A DNA stretch of 64,000 nt from G965276765 sp965276765 (GCA_965276765.1 OZ255627.1:2170001-2234000); one strand, 5' to 3'. Positions 33,060-42,352 are shown, numbered from the stretch's first letter. Notes: a model not told the origin generated them from the sequence alone. Made by a program: numbers and translations.

Positions 33060-34648
33060 TGGATGGAGAGTCCACCGTCGAGACAAAGGAGTCGAAGCCG
33101 ACCCGGCCGGCGCCGACAGGTTCACCCCCGGCCGCGGCGGCGAGGTCCTCCGGGGAGGGCGCGAAAGCGGCCCCCACCGGAGGCGCCAACGGCGACGTGG
33201 CGGCCTCGCTGCACGGCATGTTTGGTGCGGACCTCCTCTACATGGTGGCTGCTGCCTTTCAGCTTGTCTTGACGGGCCTCATCACGCCACTGTTGACGCG
33301 GACGCTCGGACCCACTGGGTACGGTCAGGTCACGCTCGCAACCGCGGCCACCCAGATTCTCAGCTTGGGCTTGGCCCTCGGCCTGCCCTTCGCCGTGCAA
33401 CGCGAGTTCGCGCGACGAGGCTCGAGGGACGCGCAGGGAGTCGTCGCCTTCGCCACGACCGCCGTTGCGGCCGGTGCTGCGGTCCTCGTTGGGTCCGCGC
33501 CGTTGTGGCACTCCGTCGCCGGGATCGATGCGATTGGCAATGCTCGACTGGCGGCACTCTGGGGTTCAGGATTCGCTCTCGGCCTCACCTGCTTGGCCCT
33601 CCTCCGATCCCAGAAGCGGCTGAAGGTCTTTATGGCCGTGGCCCTGCTGCAGTCGGCGGGCGCTCAGGGATTTGGGCTTGGCCTCGCCGCCCTTGGTCCC
33701 GCCACGGTCACGAGATACCTCACGGGGGTGGTGATCGGTCAGGCCGGCGCCCTGGTCGTTGCCGTGGTCACGCTACGGCCGTCCTGGCAGCCGTGGGCCC
33801 AGGGCGGCCTGCTGCGGCGGACCCTGAAGTTCTCTCTGCCGATGGTGCCCCAGCAGCTCAGCAGCTTCACCCTGGCAGCCGGTGACCGGATCGTGATTCG
33901 CCACGAGCTCGGCTCGGCTGCGACGGGGCGCTACGCCGTCGCCTACAACATTGGATCCCTCGGCATTATGCTTCTCACCTTCGTCAACCAGGCCTGGCTG
34001 CCGAGGACGTTCTCCATGCGCGAACCAGAGGGTCGAGGCCAACTCCTTTCGGCCAGCCGTGACGTGCTGAGCATCATCCTCGTCCCGGTCGTGCTCCTCC
34101 TCACCATCTGTGAACCGGTGATGCTCCACATCTGGGCCCCCAGCGATTTCCACCCAGGCTCGTTGGGGGAGATCGTGTCTCTCGTGGCGATCTCTACTTT
34201 TGTCTACGGCCAGTTCCTGGCCAACCTGCGGGGCCTCATCACCCTGGGATCAACGGGCCGAGCGGCGGCGATGACCGCCGTCTGTGCCGTCGGCAACATC
34301 CTGCTCAACGTTCTGCTGATCCCGCCGCTGGGCATACTGGGCTCGGCCCTGGCCACCCTCATCGCTTATGTGGCCCTGGCCCTCGTCACACGAGTGCCAC
34401 GCCGGTCGGGACTCGTCCTCCACCGCCCGAGCGGGATGCTGCTCGCCATCATCGCGCTGGCAGCCGTGCTGGCAGTAACTTTGGGCTACCTTCCCGACAC
34501 GAATACGTGGCTCTTCGTCCGATTGGCCATAGGCGTCGCCGTGTCTCTTGTCGCTGCCGGAGCCGGCTTCCTAATCAGGCGGGGCACGACGTCGCCGGCT
34601 CGGCTTATGCGTCGACTGTTGCTCGAAGGTGGCCATGCAGGCAATTGA
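33056..34648 (+). CDS. Wzx-like oligosaccharide flippase
   Basis: The protein has 530 residues. A hydrophilic N-terminal tail of about 55 residues is followed by 12-14 membrane segments of the MOP exporter superfamily. Typical stretches are LLYMVAAAFQLVLTGLITPLLTRTLGPTGYGQV at the first helix, SLPMVPQQLSSFTLAAGDRIVIRHELGSAATGRYAVAYNIG in the middle repeat, and QLLSASRDVLSIILVPVVLLLTI later. It would move undecaprenyl-diphosphate repeat units across the membrane. ATGA overlap with the sulfotransferase gene sets the start. One of three flippase domains in the window (see 1407 and 48139). Confidence 0.9.
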   Translation: MMDGESTVETKESKPTRPAPTGSPPAAAARSSGEGAKAAPTGGANGDVAASLHGMFGADLLYMVAAAFQLVLTGLITPLLTRTLGPTGYGQVTLATAATQILSLGLALGLPFAVQREFARRGSRDAQGVVAFATTAVAAGAAVLVGSAPLWHSVAGIDAIGNARLAALWGSGFALGLTCLALLRSQKRLKVFMAVALLQSAGAQGFGLGLAALGPATVTRYLTGVVIGQAGALVVAVVTLRPSWQPWAQGGLLRRTLKFSLPMVPQQLSSFTLAAGDRIVIRHELGSAATGRYAVAYNIGSLGIMLLTFVNQAWLPRTFSMREPEGRGQLLSASRDVLSIILVPVVLLLTICEPVMLHIWAPSDFHPGSLGEIVSLVAISTFVYGQFLANLRGLITLGSTGRAAAMTAVCAVGNILLNVLLIPPLGILGSALATLIAYVALALVTRVPRRSGLVLHRPSGMLLAIIALAAVLAVTLGYLPDTNTWLFVRLAIGVAVSLVAAGAGFLIRRGTTSPARLMRRLLLEGGHAGN

Positions 34649-36515
34649 GGCTCGCCACCTTCTATATGACCGCCGTCAGGTCATCGAGACGGCCACCACG
34701 CTGGCGGTTCTGGCGGTTGGCGCAGGAGTGGTGACCGTGGCGTACGGCATGGCTCGTACGAATTCTGGCACGGGCTATTACTCGATCTTCTGGGTTGGAT
34801 TCGGGCTCGGCTACGTGGCGGTAGGCCGCCAGATCATCCGTCGGAGAGCCGAGCTTCCCTGGCTCCTCGTCCTCGGCGCCTTCACCTTCCTGCCGAAGCT
34901 CTTGATGAGCCCTTCTGGCCCGATCTACTACGACGAGACCGCCCACTTCCAGCTCCTCCGAGAGACCATTTCGTCGGGAATGCTATTTCGGCATACATCA
35001 CTTCTGCCAATAGGGACGTATTATCCGGGGCTGGAATCGGCCACCGCTGCGGTCCATTTCGTCTCGGGCGCGTCACCGTGGATCTCCGCTCTCATCGTGC
35101 TCGCGATAGCGCACTGCCTCGTGCCGGCCTTGATCTATCTGGTAGTCAAGGAGATCCCTACGGCGGCACGCTACGCCGGGGTGGCTGCTCTCGTCTACGT
35201 GCTCAATCCGAGTTACGTGTACTTCGACTCCCAATTCGCCTACGAGTCCGTCGCCCTTGTATTCGTGTTCGCCACCCTAGGATTTGCCTTGCGGGCCGTG
35301 AGGGCATCGACCCGGGCGGAGGCGCTCGGCAACGGGATCTTGGCTGCGTCGGTCGGGGCGGGCTGTGTCGTCACGCACCACGTCTCGGGCGCCGCCCTGG
35401 CGGTTCTGCTCGTCCTCGTCGCCGTGCTGGCCGAGCGTCGGTCCGCTCCCTCCCCGCTGCCGAACGCTATTCGCCGGCTGGCCCGGTACGGGCCCGTCGT
35501 GGTCGTCGTGGCTGCTCTCGGCTCGTGGGTGGCGTTCGTCGCGCCCTCGACCATCGCCTATCTGAGTCCTACCTTCGCTTCGCCGATTCGGGATGTGGCC
35601 TCGCTGCTCGGTCTCCGCCATAGCCCTCTCCCAGGTGTCCTTGGGGGCTCGGCCGTCCACACCATCTTCCTCCGGTCGACGCTGCCGGCCTACGAGCGCA
35701 TCGCCGCCTTTGTCGCCCCTGTCCTCCTAGGAGCGGTCTGCCTCATGGCCGGCATCCGGTGGATCAAGTCACGGTCGATCCGAAGCAATGCATCGTGGGC
35801 CTTTCTCGTGGCCGTGGCGTACTTCGTGGCCCTTCCGCTGACCCTCCTCTCTGGCGGATCGGTCGGATCCCACCGGAGCTCGGCCACGACGTTTGTCGGC
35901 ATCGGGATCGTCATCGCCGTTGCCGCCATCTGGGCTGAAGGCCGCCTACGTTGGCGCCGCTGGTACGGCGCGGCGCTGGCTGTGACGATGGTGATCGTGC
36001 TCATGGGTAGTGTCGCCCAGGGGGTGGCTGCCGATTACCGCTTCCCTGGCCCCTACGAGTACGGGTCCGACACGAGGAGCGTTACCCCCCAGACCAAAGC
36101 CCTGGCCGCCTGGGTGCTGAAGCATCTCGGCCCCCGCTCCCACGTGATCACCGACCGGTACACCGCCCTTCCTTTGATCACCGAGGCGGACGCGGTGGCC
36201 CCGAGGCAAACCACTGGGCTGCCGATAGGCGAGTTTTGGTATGATCGCTACCCGCCGGGTCCGTCTCTCCTCAGGAAACTACAATCCGGCCACGATTCGT
36301 ATCTGGTCGTCGATCAGCGGTCCATAACCCACACCCCCGTGGAGGCCAGCTTGTTCTTTGCTGGGGAGCCGGCGAGGGTCCCCGCCCGCAACCTGAGCCG
36401 GCTCAACGAGTGGCCCTGGCTGATCAAGCTGTACCAAAGTCATGACTACACGGTGTACCGCATCAGTTTTTCCGGGTATCGAGCCTGGTATCCCACCCAC
36501 GCTGGGGAGCATTGA
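34629..36515 (+). CDS. GT-C-like polytopic membrane protein (ArnT/PMT-related)
   Basis: This 628-residue protein has about 12 membrane segments and a soluble C-terminal tail of about 120 residues outside the membrane. SPSGPIYYDETAHFQLLRE near residue 100 fits the first periplasmic loop acidic motif of GT-C glycosyltransferases, and GTYYPGLESATAAVHF follows in the region where ArnT-like enzymes bind lipid donor. It lacks close matches that would name a substrate. The listed start is GTG at 34629; an ATG at 34635 is as likely. It overlaps the flippase gene and abuts the next gene, so it is within the 27708 operon and could use the polyprenyl-phosphate sugar made by the first gene. Confidence 0.75.
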   Translation: MAMQAIEARHLLYDRRQVIETATTLAVLAVGAGVVTVAYGMARTNSGTGYYSIFWVGFGLGYVAVGRQIIRRRAELPWLLVLGAFTFLPKLLMSPSGPIYYDETAHFQLLRETISSGMLFRHTSLLPIGTYYPGLESATAAVHFVSGASPWISALIVLAIAHCLVPALIYLVVKEIPTAARYAGVAALVYVLNPSYVYFDSQFAYESVALVFVFATLGFALRAVRASTRAEALGNGILAASVGAGCVVTHHVSGAALAVLLVLVAVLAERRSAPSPLPNAIRRLARYGPVVVVVAALGSWVAFVAPSTIAYLSPTFASPIRDVASLLGLRHSPLPGVLGGSAVHTIFLRSTLPAYERIAAFVAPVLLGAVCLMAGIRWIKSRSIRSNASWAFLVAVAYFVALPLTLLSGGSVGSHRSSATTFVGIGIVIAVAAIWAEGRLRWRRWYGAALAVTMVIVLMGSVAQGVAADYRFPGPYEYGSDTRSVTPQTKALAAWVLKHLGPRSHVITDRYTALPLITEADAVAPRQTTGLPIGEFWYDRYPPGPSLLRKLQSGHDSYLVVDQRSITHTPVEASLFFAGEPARVPARNLSRLNEWPWLIKLYQSHDYTVYRISFSGYRAWYPTHAGEH

Positions 36516-36545
36516 GTGAACCGGTCGAGAAGGCTGGAGGAAGCG

Positions 36546-37232
36546 ATGATCCTTCTTCCGGCCCTGACCGCACCGTTGTTGGCGGTGTCCGCCCTGATCC
36601 CAGTGTCGTGGCGGATCGTGCTGCTGCCGTTCCTGCTCGTCGTGCCTGGTTTTTCCCTGCCGTTCAGCTCGTACCGTCGGAACACGAGGATCCTCGAGGT
36701 GGTCGTATCAGGCGTGCCGGTGTCCGTCGTCGAGATGATCCTGGTGTCGCTGCTGCTCTACGCCATCGGCATCAAGCTGAATGCGGCCTCGGTGGGGGTG
36801 GCGATGGGCACCGTCTGCGCCATAACGGCCACGGCAAACCTCTGGCGCGACGGCAAGGTCCGGTCGGGCCCCGGCGGCCCAGAAGGTGCGAAGGCCGTCG
36901 AGGCGGGCCGGGCCGTCGAGGCGGGCCGGGCCGTCGAGGCCGTCGATGCAGCTGCTACAGGCGCTGGCGACCTGGTCGACGCCGTTAGCCGCGACCAGGT
37001 CTGCGAGACGCCGAAGCGCCAAAGCTCCGGCGGCAGAGAACCGGTCGCAGCTCTCGTCCGTCAAAAGAAGTCGATACGAGCAGGACTCCGCCTCGAGCGA
37101 GCCACCAAGGTGGTCGGGGAACTGGCTGACACCCGCCGCACGGGCTCGCTGGCGGAAGCCGCCGGGGGGCCGGACACGGGGGGCCGCTCCATACGGCATC
37201 TCCCCGGGGCCGTTCGCGACCTGCTTCCCTGA
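36546..37232 (+). CDS. DUF1616-like small membrane protein with repeat tail
   Basis: The protein has about 228 residues. The first 100 hold three hydrophobic segments including IVLLPFLLVVPGFSLPF, the PG-containing helix typical of DUF1616 proteins found in archaeal and bacterial glycan loci. The rest is soluble, with an AVEAGR repeat from 18-bp tandem units at 36894-36938 and a basic Arg/Gly-rich tail. I set the start at ATG 36546 because GGAGG lies five bases upstream; an in-frame GTG at 36516 directly after the previous stop would add ten residues. Function is unknown. It is probably cotranscribed with the GT-C-like gene and may interact with it. Confidence 0.6.
   Translation: MILLPALTAPLLAVSALIPVSWRIVLLPFLLVVPGFSLPFSSYRRNTRILEVVVSGVPVSVVEMILVSLLLYAIGIKLNAASVGVAMGTVCAITATANLWRDGKVRSGPGGPEGAKAVEAGRAVEAGRAVEAVDAAATGAGDLVDAVSRDQVCETPKRQSSGGREPVAALVRQKKSIRAGLRLERATKVVGELADTRRTGSLAEAAGGPDTGGRSIRHLPGAVRDLLP
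36894..36938. repeat. 18-bp tandem repeat (2.5 copies) in the DUF1616-like gene
   Basis: Units start at 36894 and 36912 and read GCCGTCGAGGCGGGCCGG without a mismatch; a half copy follows at 36930. They encode AVEAGR and keep the frame. Confidence 0.85.
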
Positions 37233-37448
37233 CGGGGCCTCGGCGCAGCAATGCGCCCGCGCATCAGTCGCCCTCGAGGGAAACGGCGACTACCCTCGCC
37301 CCGCATTCTGAGCGGACGGCGGCGGCCATGGGCGGCCGCGTGTCCGGCATCGAGGTTTGCCGCCGCACCCGAGACGGCGACGCCAGCTAGATGGGCGGCG
37401 ACCTGGGCCGACTGCAGTACGGGCCCACCGGCTCGTACTGTGAACGTA

Positions 37449-38570
37449 ATGAATCGCTTTGGTCGGAGAGCGTTCCTTGGCGGTCTCGTCGCAGGGTCTC
37501 TCGGTCTGGTCGGCTGTGGCGCAACACCCAGCCGCAGCACCGGAAGCAGTCGGGCCAGCAGCTCGAGCAGCAGGGTCTCCTCTTCGACCTCCACGACCCC
37601 TCCGATCGCTACGACCCCTCCGATCGCTACGACCCCGACGACGGCAGGCGGTCCACACGCGAACCACCGAGCCGAGCTTGCGGCCATCACGGCGCTGAAG
37701 CTGGTGAACTGGTATCCGCATGACGCCGGGTGGGCACGGCTGTGGACGGCGGCGACCCAGCCCGAGGCGAGCGTCGACTTCGCAGCCATCGCCGCATCGG
37801 GAGCGAACGCCGTGCGCATCATCGTCTCGACGTATGCGTTTGGCTACCCGACGCCCAAGACAACAATGATGACGAAACTCTCAGGCCTTGTCGACTTGGC
37901 GGCCAAGGAGAACCTGAAGGTACAACTCACTCTGTTCGACTTCTTTGCTGACTACCTGGACATTGCGGGATCCCTGGCTTGGATGAAGACCGTCGTAGCT
38001 CCATTTGAGAATGACCCTCGGATCTGCTTTCTCGAGTTGCGAAACGAGGTCGATCCAACCGACGCCTCGGCTGTCGCCTGGGTGCGTGAGTTGTGCCCGG
38101 CGACCAGGGCGGCCATCGGTTCTACGCCGCTGACCGTTTCTGTGACCTCGTCGGTCGGTACCGCGGCCCTCCAATCCTGGGTGGATCAGATGAAGAGAAC
38201 CAAGGACATCGACTTCTTTGATTTCCATTGGTACGGGGAGCAGGGGCAGGCCGCGACCGACCTGGCCGCCATGAAGGTCCTGACCGGCGACAGCCTACTG
38301 TTCATCGGCGAGACTGGATCCAGCACCTACCCCGTCGGCGGCGAGAGCAGGAGCCAAGCCGAAGCCGCCCAGGCCAGCTTCTACCGCGCCGTCATCGATT
38401 CCTGCCGCTCGTTGGAGTTGCCCCTCCCTGCGCCATGGGTGTGGCAGGACTTCACGACCGCTGCCCTGCCCAACGTCAGAAACAACGTTGCCCAGCTCTA
38501 TTTCGGATTATTGCGTCTCGATGGGTCACGAAAGCCGTCGTACGCGGTTGTCCAAGAGGCCTTCGCGTGA
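37449..38570 (+). CDS. Tat-exported lipoprotein, GH5-like glycosidase
   Basis: The protein has 373 residues. The N-terminus is MNRFGRRAFLGGLVAGSLGLVGC: a twin-arginine motif followed by a lipobox ending at Cys23, so it should be folded before export and lipid-anchored on the outer membrane face. A Ser/Thr/Pro-rich linker (24-68) includes a TPPIAT repeat. The catalytic TIM barrel has FLELRNEVDP (acid/base Glu200), FDFHWYG and LLFIGETGSS (nucleophile Glu288), the GH5/GH-A arrangement, perhaps mannanase- or endoglucanase-like. It follows the DUF1616-like gene by 216 bases on the same strand. It likely trims the glycan produced by the operon. Confidence 0.87.
   Translation: MNRFGRRAFLGGLVAGSLGLVGCGATPSRSTGSSRASSSSSRVSSSTSTTPPIATTPPIATTPTTAGGPHANHRAELAAITALKLVNWYPHDAGWARLWTAATQPEASVDFAAIAASGANAVRIIVSTYAFGYPTPKTTMMTKLSGLVDLAAKENLKVQLTLFDFFADYLDIAGSLAWMKTVVAPFENDPRICFLELRNEVDPTDASAVAWVRELCPATRAAIGSTPLTVSVTSSVGTAALQSWVDQMKRTKDIDFFDFHWYGEQGQAATDLAAMKVLTGDSLLFIGETGSSTYPVGGESRSQAEAAQASFYRAVIDSCRSLELPLPAPWVWQDFTTAALPNVRNNVAQLYFGLLRLDGSRKPSYAVVQEAFA
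37593..37636. repeat. 18-bp tandem repeat in the linker of the Tat lipoprotein
   Basis: ACGACCCCTCCGATCGCT occurs at 37593 and 37611, with a partial third copy at 37629. It encodes the TTPPIA linker repeat, so copy-number change would alter linker length in frame. Confidence 0.8.
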
Positions 38571-38931
38571 CGGCACAACTCCCGGTTCGGTGGCTCACGG
38601 CTTCGTTGAGCACCCAGGTGCGACGGCGGACCTTCGCCGGGCTCCGTCGGCTGGCACGACGCCGTCGGGACCTTGGTGGGTAACGGTCCGAGGTCCGGTT
38701 GATGGGGAGCCCCGGCGTGGCCCGGTCGAGGCGGATCGCGGCCCTCCGACGCGCCGAAATGTCGGTAAGCTCGCGAAATAGGCGATTTGCCTGAAGACGG
38801 ATCGCGGGTGTGCCGAACGATGAGAGGCGACCGGCCGAAGTCCTGCCCGAGCTGATTTTTCCCCATAGAGGTAGTGATGCCCATTCGTGGTTTTCGATTC
38901 GAGGTTGCGCCAAGGCATCGCAGAGGGTGGC
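38571..38931. other. Non-coding region before the 38932 hydrolase
   Basis: About 360 bases without a credible gene; overlapping short ORFs have no motif or ribosome site of note. It probably holds the promoter of the hydrolase gene, but I see no convincing -35/-10 pair and no strong hairpin or riboswitch core. Confidence 0.5.
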
Positions 38932-40671
38932 ATGCCGACCTCCGGGCAGATGCTGATGCCTGAAACACCGGTCTGGTTCGGTGACGATCATCGCCGCCTT
39001 TTCGGTTGGCTTCACGTCCCTGCGGACGGGAACGCCCGTCTCGGTGTCGTGCTGTGCCCGCCCGTTGGCCAGGAATACAGAAACTCCTATGGCACCTTCC
39101 AGCTGCTCGCCGGCCAGCTCCAAGACCTCGGCTGTGTCGCGCTCCGATACGATCACCCGGGCACCGGCGACTCGGCTTCAGGCACCAAGGAGCAGGGTTG
39201 GATAGCGGACTGGTGCGCCGGCGTGCATCGGGCCGTTGAGTTGGTCAGAGCGACCGGATGTCGGGAAGTGGTCGTCGTTGGCATGCGCATCGGGGCCGCC
39301 GTGGCCGCCCTCGAGGCCTCGGAGCTGGCGCCCCTGCGAGGTCTGGTGCTGTGGGACCCTGTCGTCTCCGGGCGCCGGTTCCTTCGCGAGCAGCAGGTGT
39401 TGAGCTCCGTGGCTGCAGGCGAGTCCGATGTTGCTACCGCCGGCGAGTTCGTCGAAGGCCCCGGGATTGTCCTCCCCAAGGAACTCGGAGAGAAACTGGA
39501 CTGGTTGGATGGCCCGCCGCTCAGCGGAACCGACCGTCTCCTGGTGCTCACCCGCAACGGACGCACGCTGAAGCGGCTCAAGAGCTGGAGCACCGCCACC
39601 GAGATCGAGCTGGCGGAGGCAAAAGGCCAGACCGACCTGCTCCAGCTTGCCTCACCTCTGTATCTCATCCCGCACGAGACGGTCGCCTTCATCGCGGCGT
39701 GGATCTACCGGATAGCCGGCCCGGCCGCAATCTCCGTCTCGGCCGCCGGTGAGCGCTCGTCGGTCGTCGACCGCCCCCGGGGCTCAACCATCATCGAAGA
39801 GGCGATCCGCTTCGGTCCCGGCCTCTTTGCCATGTCCACCCGTCCCGAAGGCAAGGCGCGAGGTCCCGTCGTGGTCTTCGTGAACGAGGCGATCGACCAC
39901 CACATCGGGCCCGGCCGACTGTGGGTGGACCTGTCCCGCACTCTGGCCGGCGCCGGCATCCGTTCGCTGCGCATGGACCTCAGCGGACTCGGAGACAGCG
40001 CAGCACGAGACGGCGTCGAGGCCGGCGTGGCCCACAGCCTCGCCGCTTTCGACGACATGGAAGTGGCTGCGCGCACCGCCGACCCGGCCAATCCTCGCAA
40101 TGTCGTCTTGGTGGGGTTGTGCTCGGCCGGCTATCAGTGTTTGGAGGCGGCCCTGGTACAGCGCCCCATCGGTGTCGTAGCCGTGAACCCCATTTTGGAT
40201 TTTGTTCCCCCCGAGATGCTCGACGGCACAAGCGACATGGACCCGATTCGAAAGTTCTGCATCCCGCCGGTAACCATCGTGAAGGTAGCTCGTCTGGCGC
40301 CACGAGCCGTCGCGTTCGCCGAGCGATTTCCGAATCTCACCTGGAGGGTCCGCCATCTTCTCTCTAGGAGAAACGTCCCGGTCCAGCGGCTGGGTGCTCT
40401 GATCGAGGCGGGCGTATCCACCCTGTTGGTGTGCGGGGAGTTGGAATCCACGGCCCTGCGTCAGAGCGGGCCTCACCTCATGAACCGCTTGGAGCGGACC
40501 GGACAGTTTCACATGGAGACCGTCCCCGACGTCCAGCATTCCCTCCCGACCCATCGGATGCGCGAGCTCGTCGGACAGCTCGTGACCGACTTCGTGCTCG
40601 GCCTGGCGTCGGGCATGAACGAGCACTCGTCCGACCCTTCGCCGGTCGGCGGCGACCACGAACGTACCTGA
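38932..40671 (+). CDS. Tandem-domain alpha/beta hydrolase, paralogue 1
   Basis: The 579-residue protein has two alpha/beta-hydrolase domains in a row. Domain 1 (about 14-280) has VVLCPPVG (oxyanion region), LRYDHPGTGDS and an elbow VVVGMRIGAA in which the nucleophile Ser is Arg119. Domain 2 (about 300-570) has VVVFVNEAIDHHIGPGRLWVDL, LRMDLSGLGDS and the elbow VLVGLCSAGYQ, with Cys397 at the nucleophile position. Its layout recalls the hydrolases associated with exosortase/exopolysaccharide loci, which also carry GxRxG and GLCSGA-type elbows. Domain 1 looks non-catalytic and domain 2 may use Cys like dienelactone hydrolase. A paralogue starts at 51041. GAGGG before the ATG sets the start. Role inferred: acyl transfer or removal on the glycan. 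Confidence 0.8.
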   Translation: MPTSGQMLMPETPVWFGDDHRRLFGWLHVPADGNARLGVVLCPPVGQEYRNSYGTFQLLAGQLQDLGCVALRYDHPGTGDSASGTKEQGWIADWCAGVHRAVELVRATGCREVVVVGMRIGAAVAALEASELAPLRGLVLWDPVVSGRRFLREQQVLSSVAAGESDVATAGEFVEGPGIVLPKELGEKLDWLDGPPLSGTDRLLVLTRNGRTLKRLKSWSTATEIELAEAKGQTDLLQLASPLYLIPHETVAFIAAWIYRIAGPAAISVSAAGERSSVVDRPRGSTIIEEAIRFGPGLFAMSTRPEGKARGPVVVFVNEAIDHHIGPGRLWVDLSRTLAGAGIRSLRMDLSGLGDSAARDGVEAGVAHSLAAFDDMEVAARTADPANPRNVVLVGLCSAGYQCLEAALVQRPIGVVAVNPILDFVPPEMLDGTSDMDPIRKFCIPPVTIVKVARLAPRAVAFAERFPNLTWRVRHLLSRRNVPVQRLGALIEAGVSTLLVCGELESTALRQSGPHLMNRLERTGQFHMETVPDVQHSLPTHRMRELVGQLVTDFVLGLASGMNEHSSDPSPVGGDHERT

Positions 40672-40684
40672 TCGCGGCGTACCC

Positions 40685-41239
40685 CTACTCGGCCTCGGCG
40701 ATGGTGACCGACTCGATGGTGACGTCCTCGGACGGCGTGCCTGAGCCGGTGCCGATGGCGTCGATGACGGCGACGACCTCGAGGCCGTCGATGATCTGGC
40801 CGAAGAGCGCGTACTGAGGGGGAAGCCGGATGCCCTGCGGCCCGGAAATCACGAAGAATTGGCTGCCGTTGGTGTCGGGACCGGCGTTGGCCATGGCGAG
40901 GGAGCCGAGCTCGTAGCGGCCGGCCGATGGCAGCTCGTCGGCGAAGCGATACCCGGGGCCGCCCCGTCCGGTGCCGGTCGGGTCGCCGCCCTGGAGCACG
41001 AACCCGGGGATGATCCGGTGGAAGACGATCCCGTCGAAATAGTGGTAGCGGGCCAGGTACACGAAGTTGTTGACCGTGTTGGGGGCTCCGATCGGGTCGA
41101 GGGCGATGACCATCCTCCCCTTGGAGGTCACCATCTCGGCGCTGTAGCGCTTCTCGGGGTCGATGCACATCGGAGGGGGACCGTCGAAGGTCTGCAGCTT
41201 GGGGCTCGAACCGTCGGCGGCGGGGCAGGGAGCGGCCAT
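40685..41239 (-). CDS. Cyclophilin-type peptidyl-prolyl isomerase, cytoplasmic
   Basis: The protein has 184 residues. The cyclophilin fold is clear: VIALDPIGAPNTVNNFVYLARYHYFDGIVFHRIIPGFVLQGGDPTGTGRGGPGYRF with the catalytic Arg in FHRIIPGF, then LAMANAGPDTNGSQFFVISG and ALFGQIIDGLEVV. No signal sequence, so it acts in the cytoplasm. The ATG at 41239 is preceded by GAGGAGGC and fixes the start; a longer in-frame extension was rejected. The next gene upstream encodes a second, membrane-anchored cyclophilin, and a 14-bp tandem repeat separates them. It converges on the hydrolase gene with a 13-base gap. Confidence 0.94.
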   Translation of the reverse strand: MAAPCPAADGSSPKLQTFDGPPPMCIDPEKRYSAEMVTSKGRMVIALDPIGAPNTVNNFVYLARYHYFDGIVFHRIIPGFVLQGGDPTGTGRGGPGYRFADELPSAGRYELGSLAMANAGPDTNGSQFFVISGPQGIRLPPQYALFGQIIDGLEVVAVIDAIGTGSGTPSEDVTIESVTIAEAE

Positions 41240-41310
41240 GAGGCCTCCTCGTTGGTCGGGGACTGCGAAGAACCTAGCGACTCGGGTGCCCGGCTGCCCC
41301 GCCGAACCCA

Positions 41311-41365
41311 CTCAGCCGGAGCCACTCAGCCGGAGCCGCTCAGCCGGAGCCGCTCAGCCGGCCCG
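41311..41365. repeat. 14-bp tandem repeat between two cyclophilin genes
   Basis: CTCAGCCGGAGCCA/G occurs at 41311, 41325 and 41339, with a nearly complete fourth copy at 41353. Copies differ at one position. The last copy overlaps the stop codon of the upstream cyclophilin (TGA at 41356-41354), so slippage could change the gene end and the intergenic length. Confidence 0.9.
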
Positions 41366-42352
41366 CTTGGCCGTGATGCTGATCGACTTGATCCGATACA
41401 GCGTGGTCGGTGTGCCCGACGCCGCTCCGCCGGCATTGATCTTGTCGGCCACGGCCAGACCGGAGGTGACCTGGCCAAACTCCGAATAGGCCGCCTTGCC
41501 GAGACCCTGGCCTCCGTTGCCGACGGTGACGAAAAACTGGCTGCCGTTGGTGTTGGCCCCGGAGTTGGCCATGGCCAGCGCCCCAGCGTCGTAGGCCTTG
41601 GTGCTCTTGGGCAGCTCGTCTTTGAACTCGTAGCCCGGACCCCCGGTCCCGGTGCCGGTCGGGTCACCCGTCTGGTCGACGAAGCCGGGGATGACCCGAT
41701 GGAAGACGATGCCGTCGAAGAAGTGGTAGCCGGCGAGGAACACGAAGCTGTTGACCGTGACCGGTGCGTACTTGGGTAGCAGCTCGAAGGTCATGGTCCC
41801 CGCCGTGGTCCTCACTTTGGCCAGGTAGACGTCGTGGGTGTTGATGCAAAACGGCGGCGCCGAGCTGAACTTGGTGTAGCGGGGAGACGAGCCGTCGAGC
41901 TTGGGGAAGCCGACACCGGCTGGTGCCGCCACCATCGAGACGGCATTGCCCTTGGCTGGAATCGTCGTGGTGGTCGTGGACCCTGACGACTTGGTGCCGG
42001 TGTCCGATGCGTTGCAGCCCTTGCTCCGCGCCGGGGCGGGCTGGGCGTTGAGCGCGGCCTCCAGCGAGGGCACCGAGAGTGGCTTGACCGAGGCGAGAGG
42101 CGTGGTTGTCGGTGGCGTCGTCGACGCGGTGGTGGTAGACGCCGCCGACGAGGGGGGCGACGAGGTGGCAGTCTTCTGCTTCTTGGACCCGAAGATGCCA
42201 CCGCTGTAGAGGGCCAGGACCAAGGCGATGACGACGAAGATCCCCACGACGCCACCGCGCTTCATGTTGCGTCGGCGTTGTTGGGCACGGCGCAGCTCGG
42301 CCATCTTGGCCTGGCGGGCGGCCTTGTGGCGGGCTCGCTTCTCGGTGGGCAC
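41354..42352 (-). CDS. Membrane-anchored cyclophilin-type peptidyl-prolyl isomerase
   Basis: The protein has 332 residues. A basic cytoplasmic N-terminus (KRARHKAARQAKMAELRRAQQRRR) precedes one membrane helix at about residues 34-50. A Ser/Thr/Pro-rich linker follows, and a cyclophilin domain begins near residue 170. Motifs are FVFLAGYHFFDGIVFHRVIPGFVDQTGDPTGTGTGGPGYEF and LAMANSGANTNGSQFFVTVG. The catalytic domain should therefore be outside the membrane, where it could help fold exported proteins. The GTG start gives a good signal-anchor. It is divergent from lysC with about 100 bases between them, and the cytoplasmic cyclophilin follows after the tandem repeat. Confidence 0.92.
   Translation of the reverse strand: MPTEKRARHKAARQAKMAELRRAQQRRRNMKRGGVVGIFVVIALVLALYSGGIFGSKKQKTATSSPPSSAASTTTASTTPPTTTPLASVKPLSVPSLEAALNAQPAPARSKGCNASDTGTKSSGSTTTTTIPAKGNAVSMVAAPAGVGFPKLDGSSPRYTKFSSAPPFCINTHDVYLAKVRTTAGTMTFELLPKYAPVTVNSFVFLAGYHFFDGIVFHRVIPGFVDQTGDPTGTGTGGPGYEFKDELPKSTKAYDAGALAMANSGANTNGSQFFVTVGNGGQGLGKAAYSEFGQVTSGLAVADKINAGGAASGTPTTLYRIKSISITAKRAG

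Noticed and set aside
37233..37448. Possible riboswitch in the leader of the Tat lipoprotein gene
   Set aside because: G/C-rich with several short stems, but none of the conserved c-di-GMP riboswitch blocks could be found.
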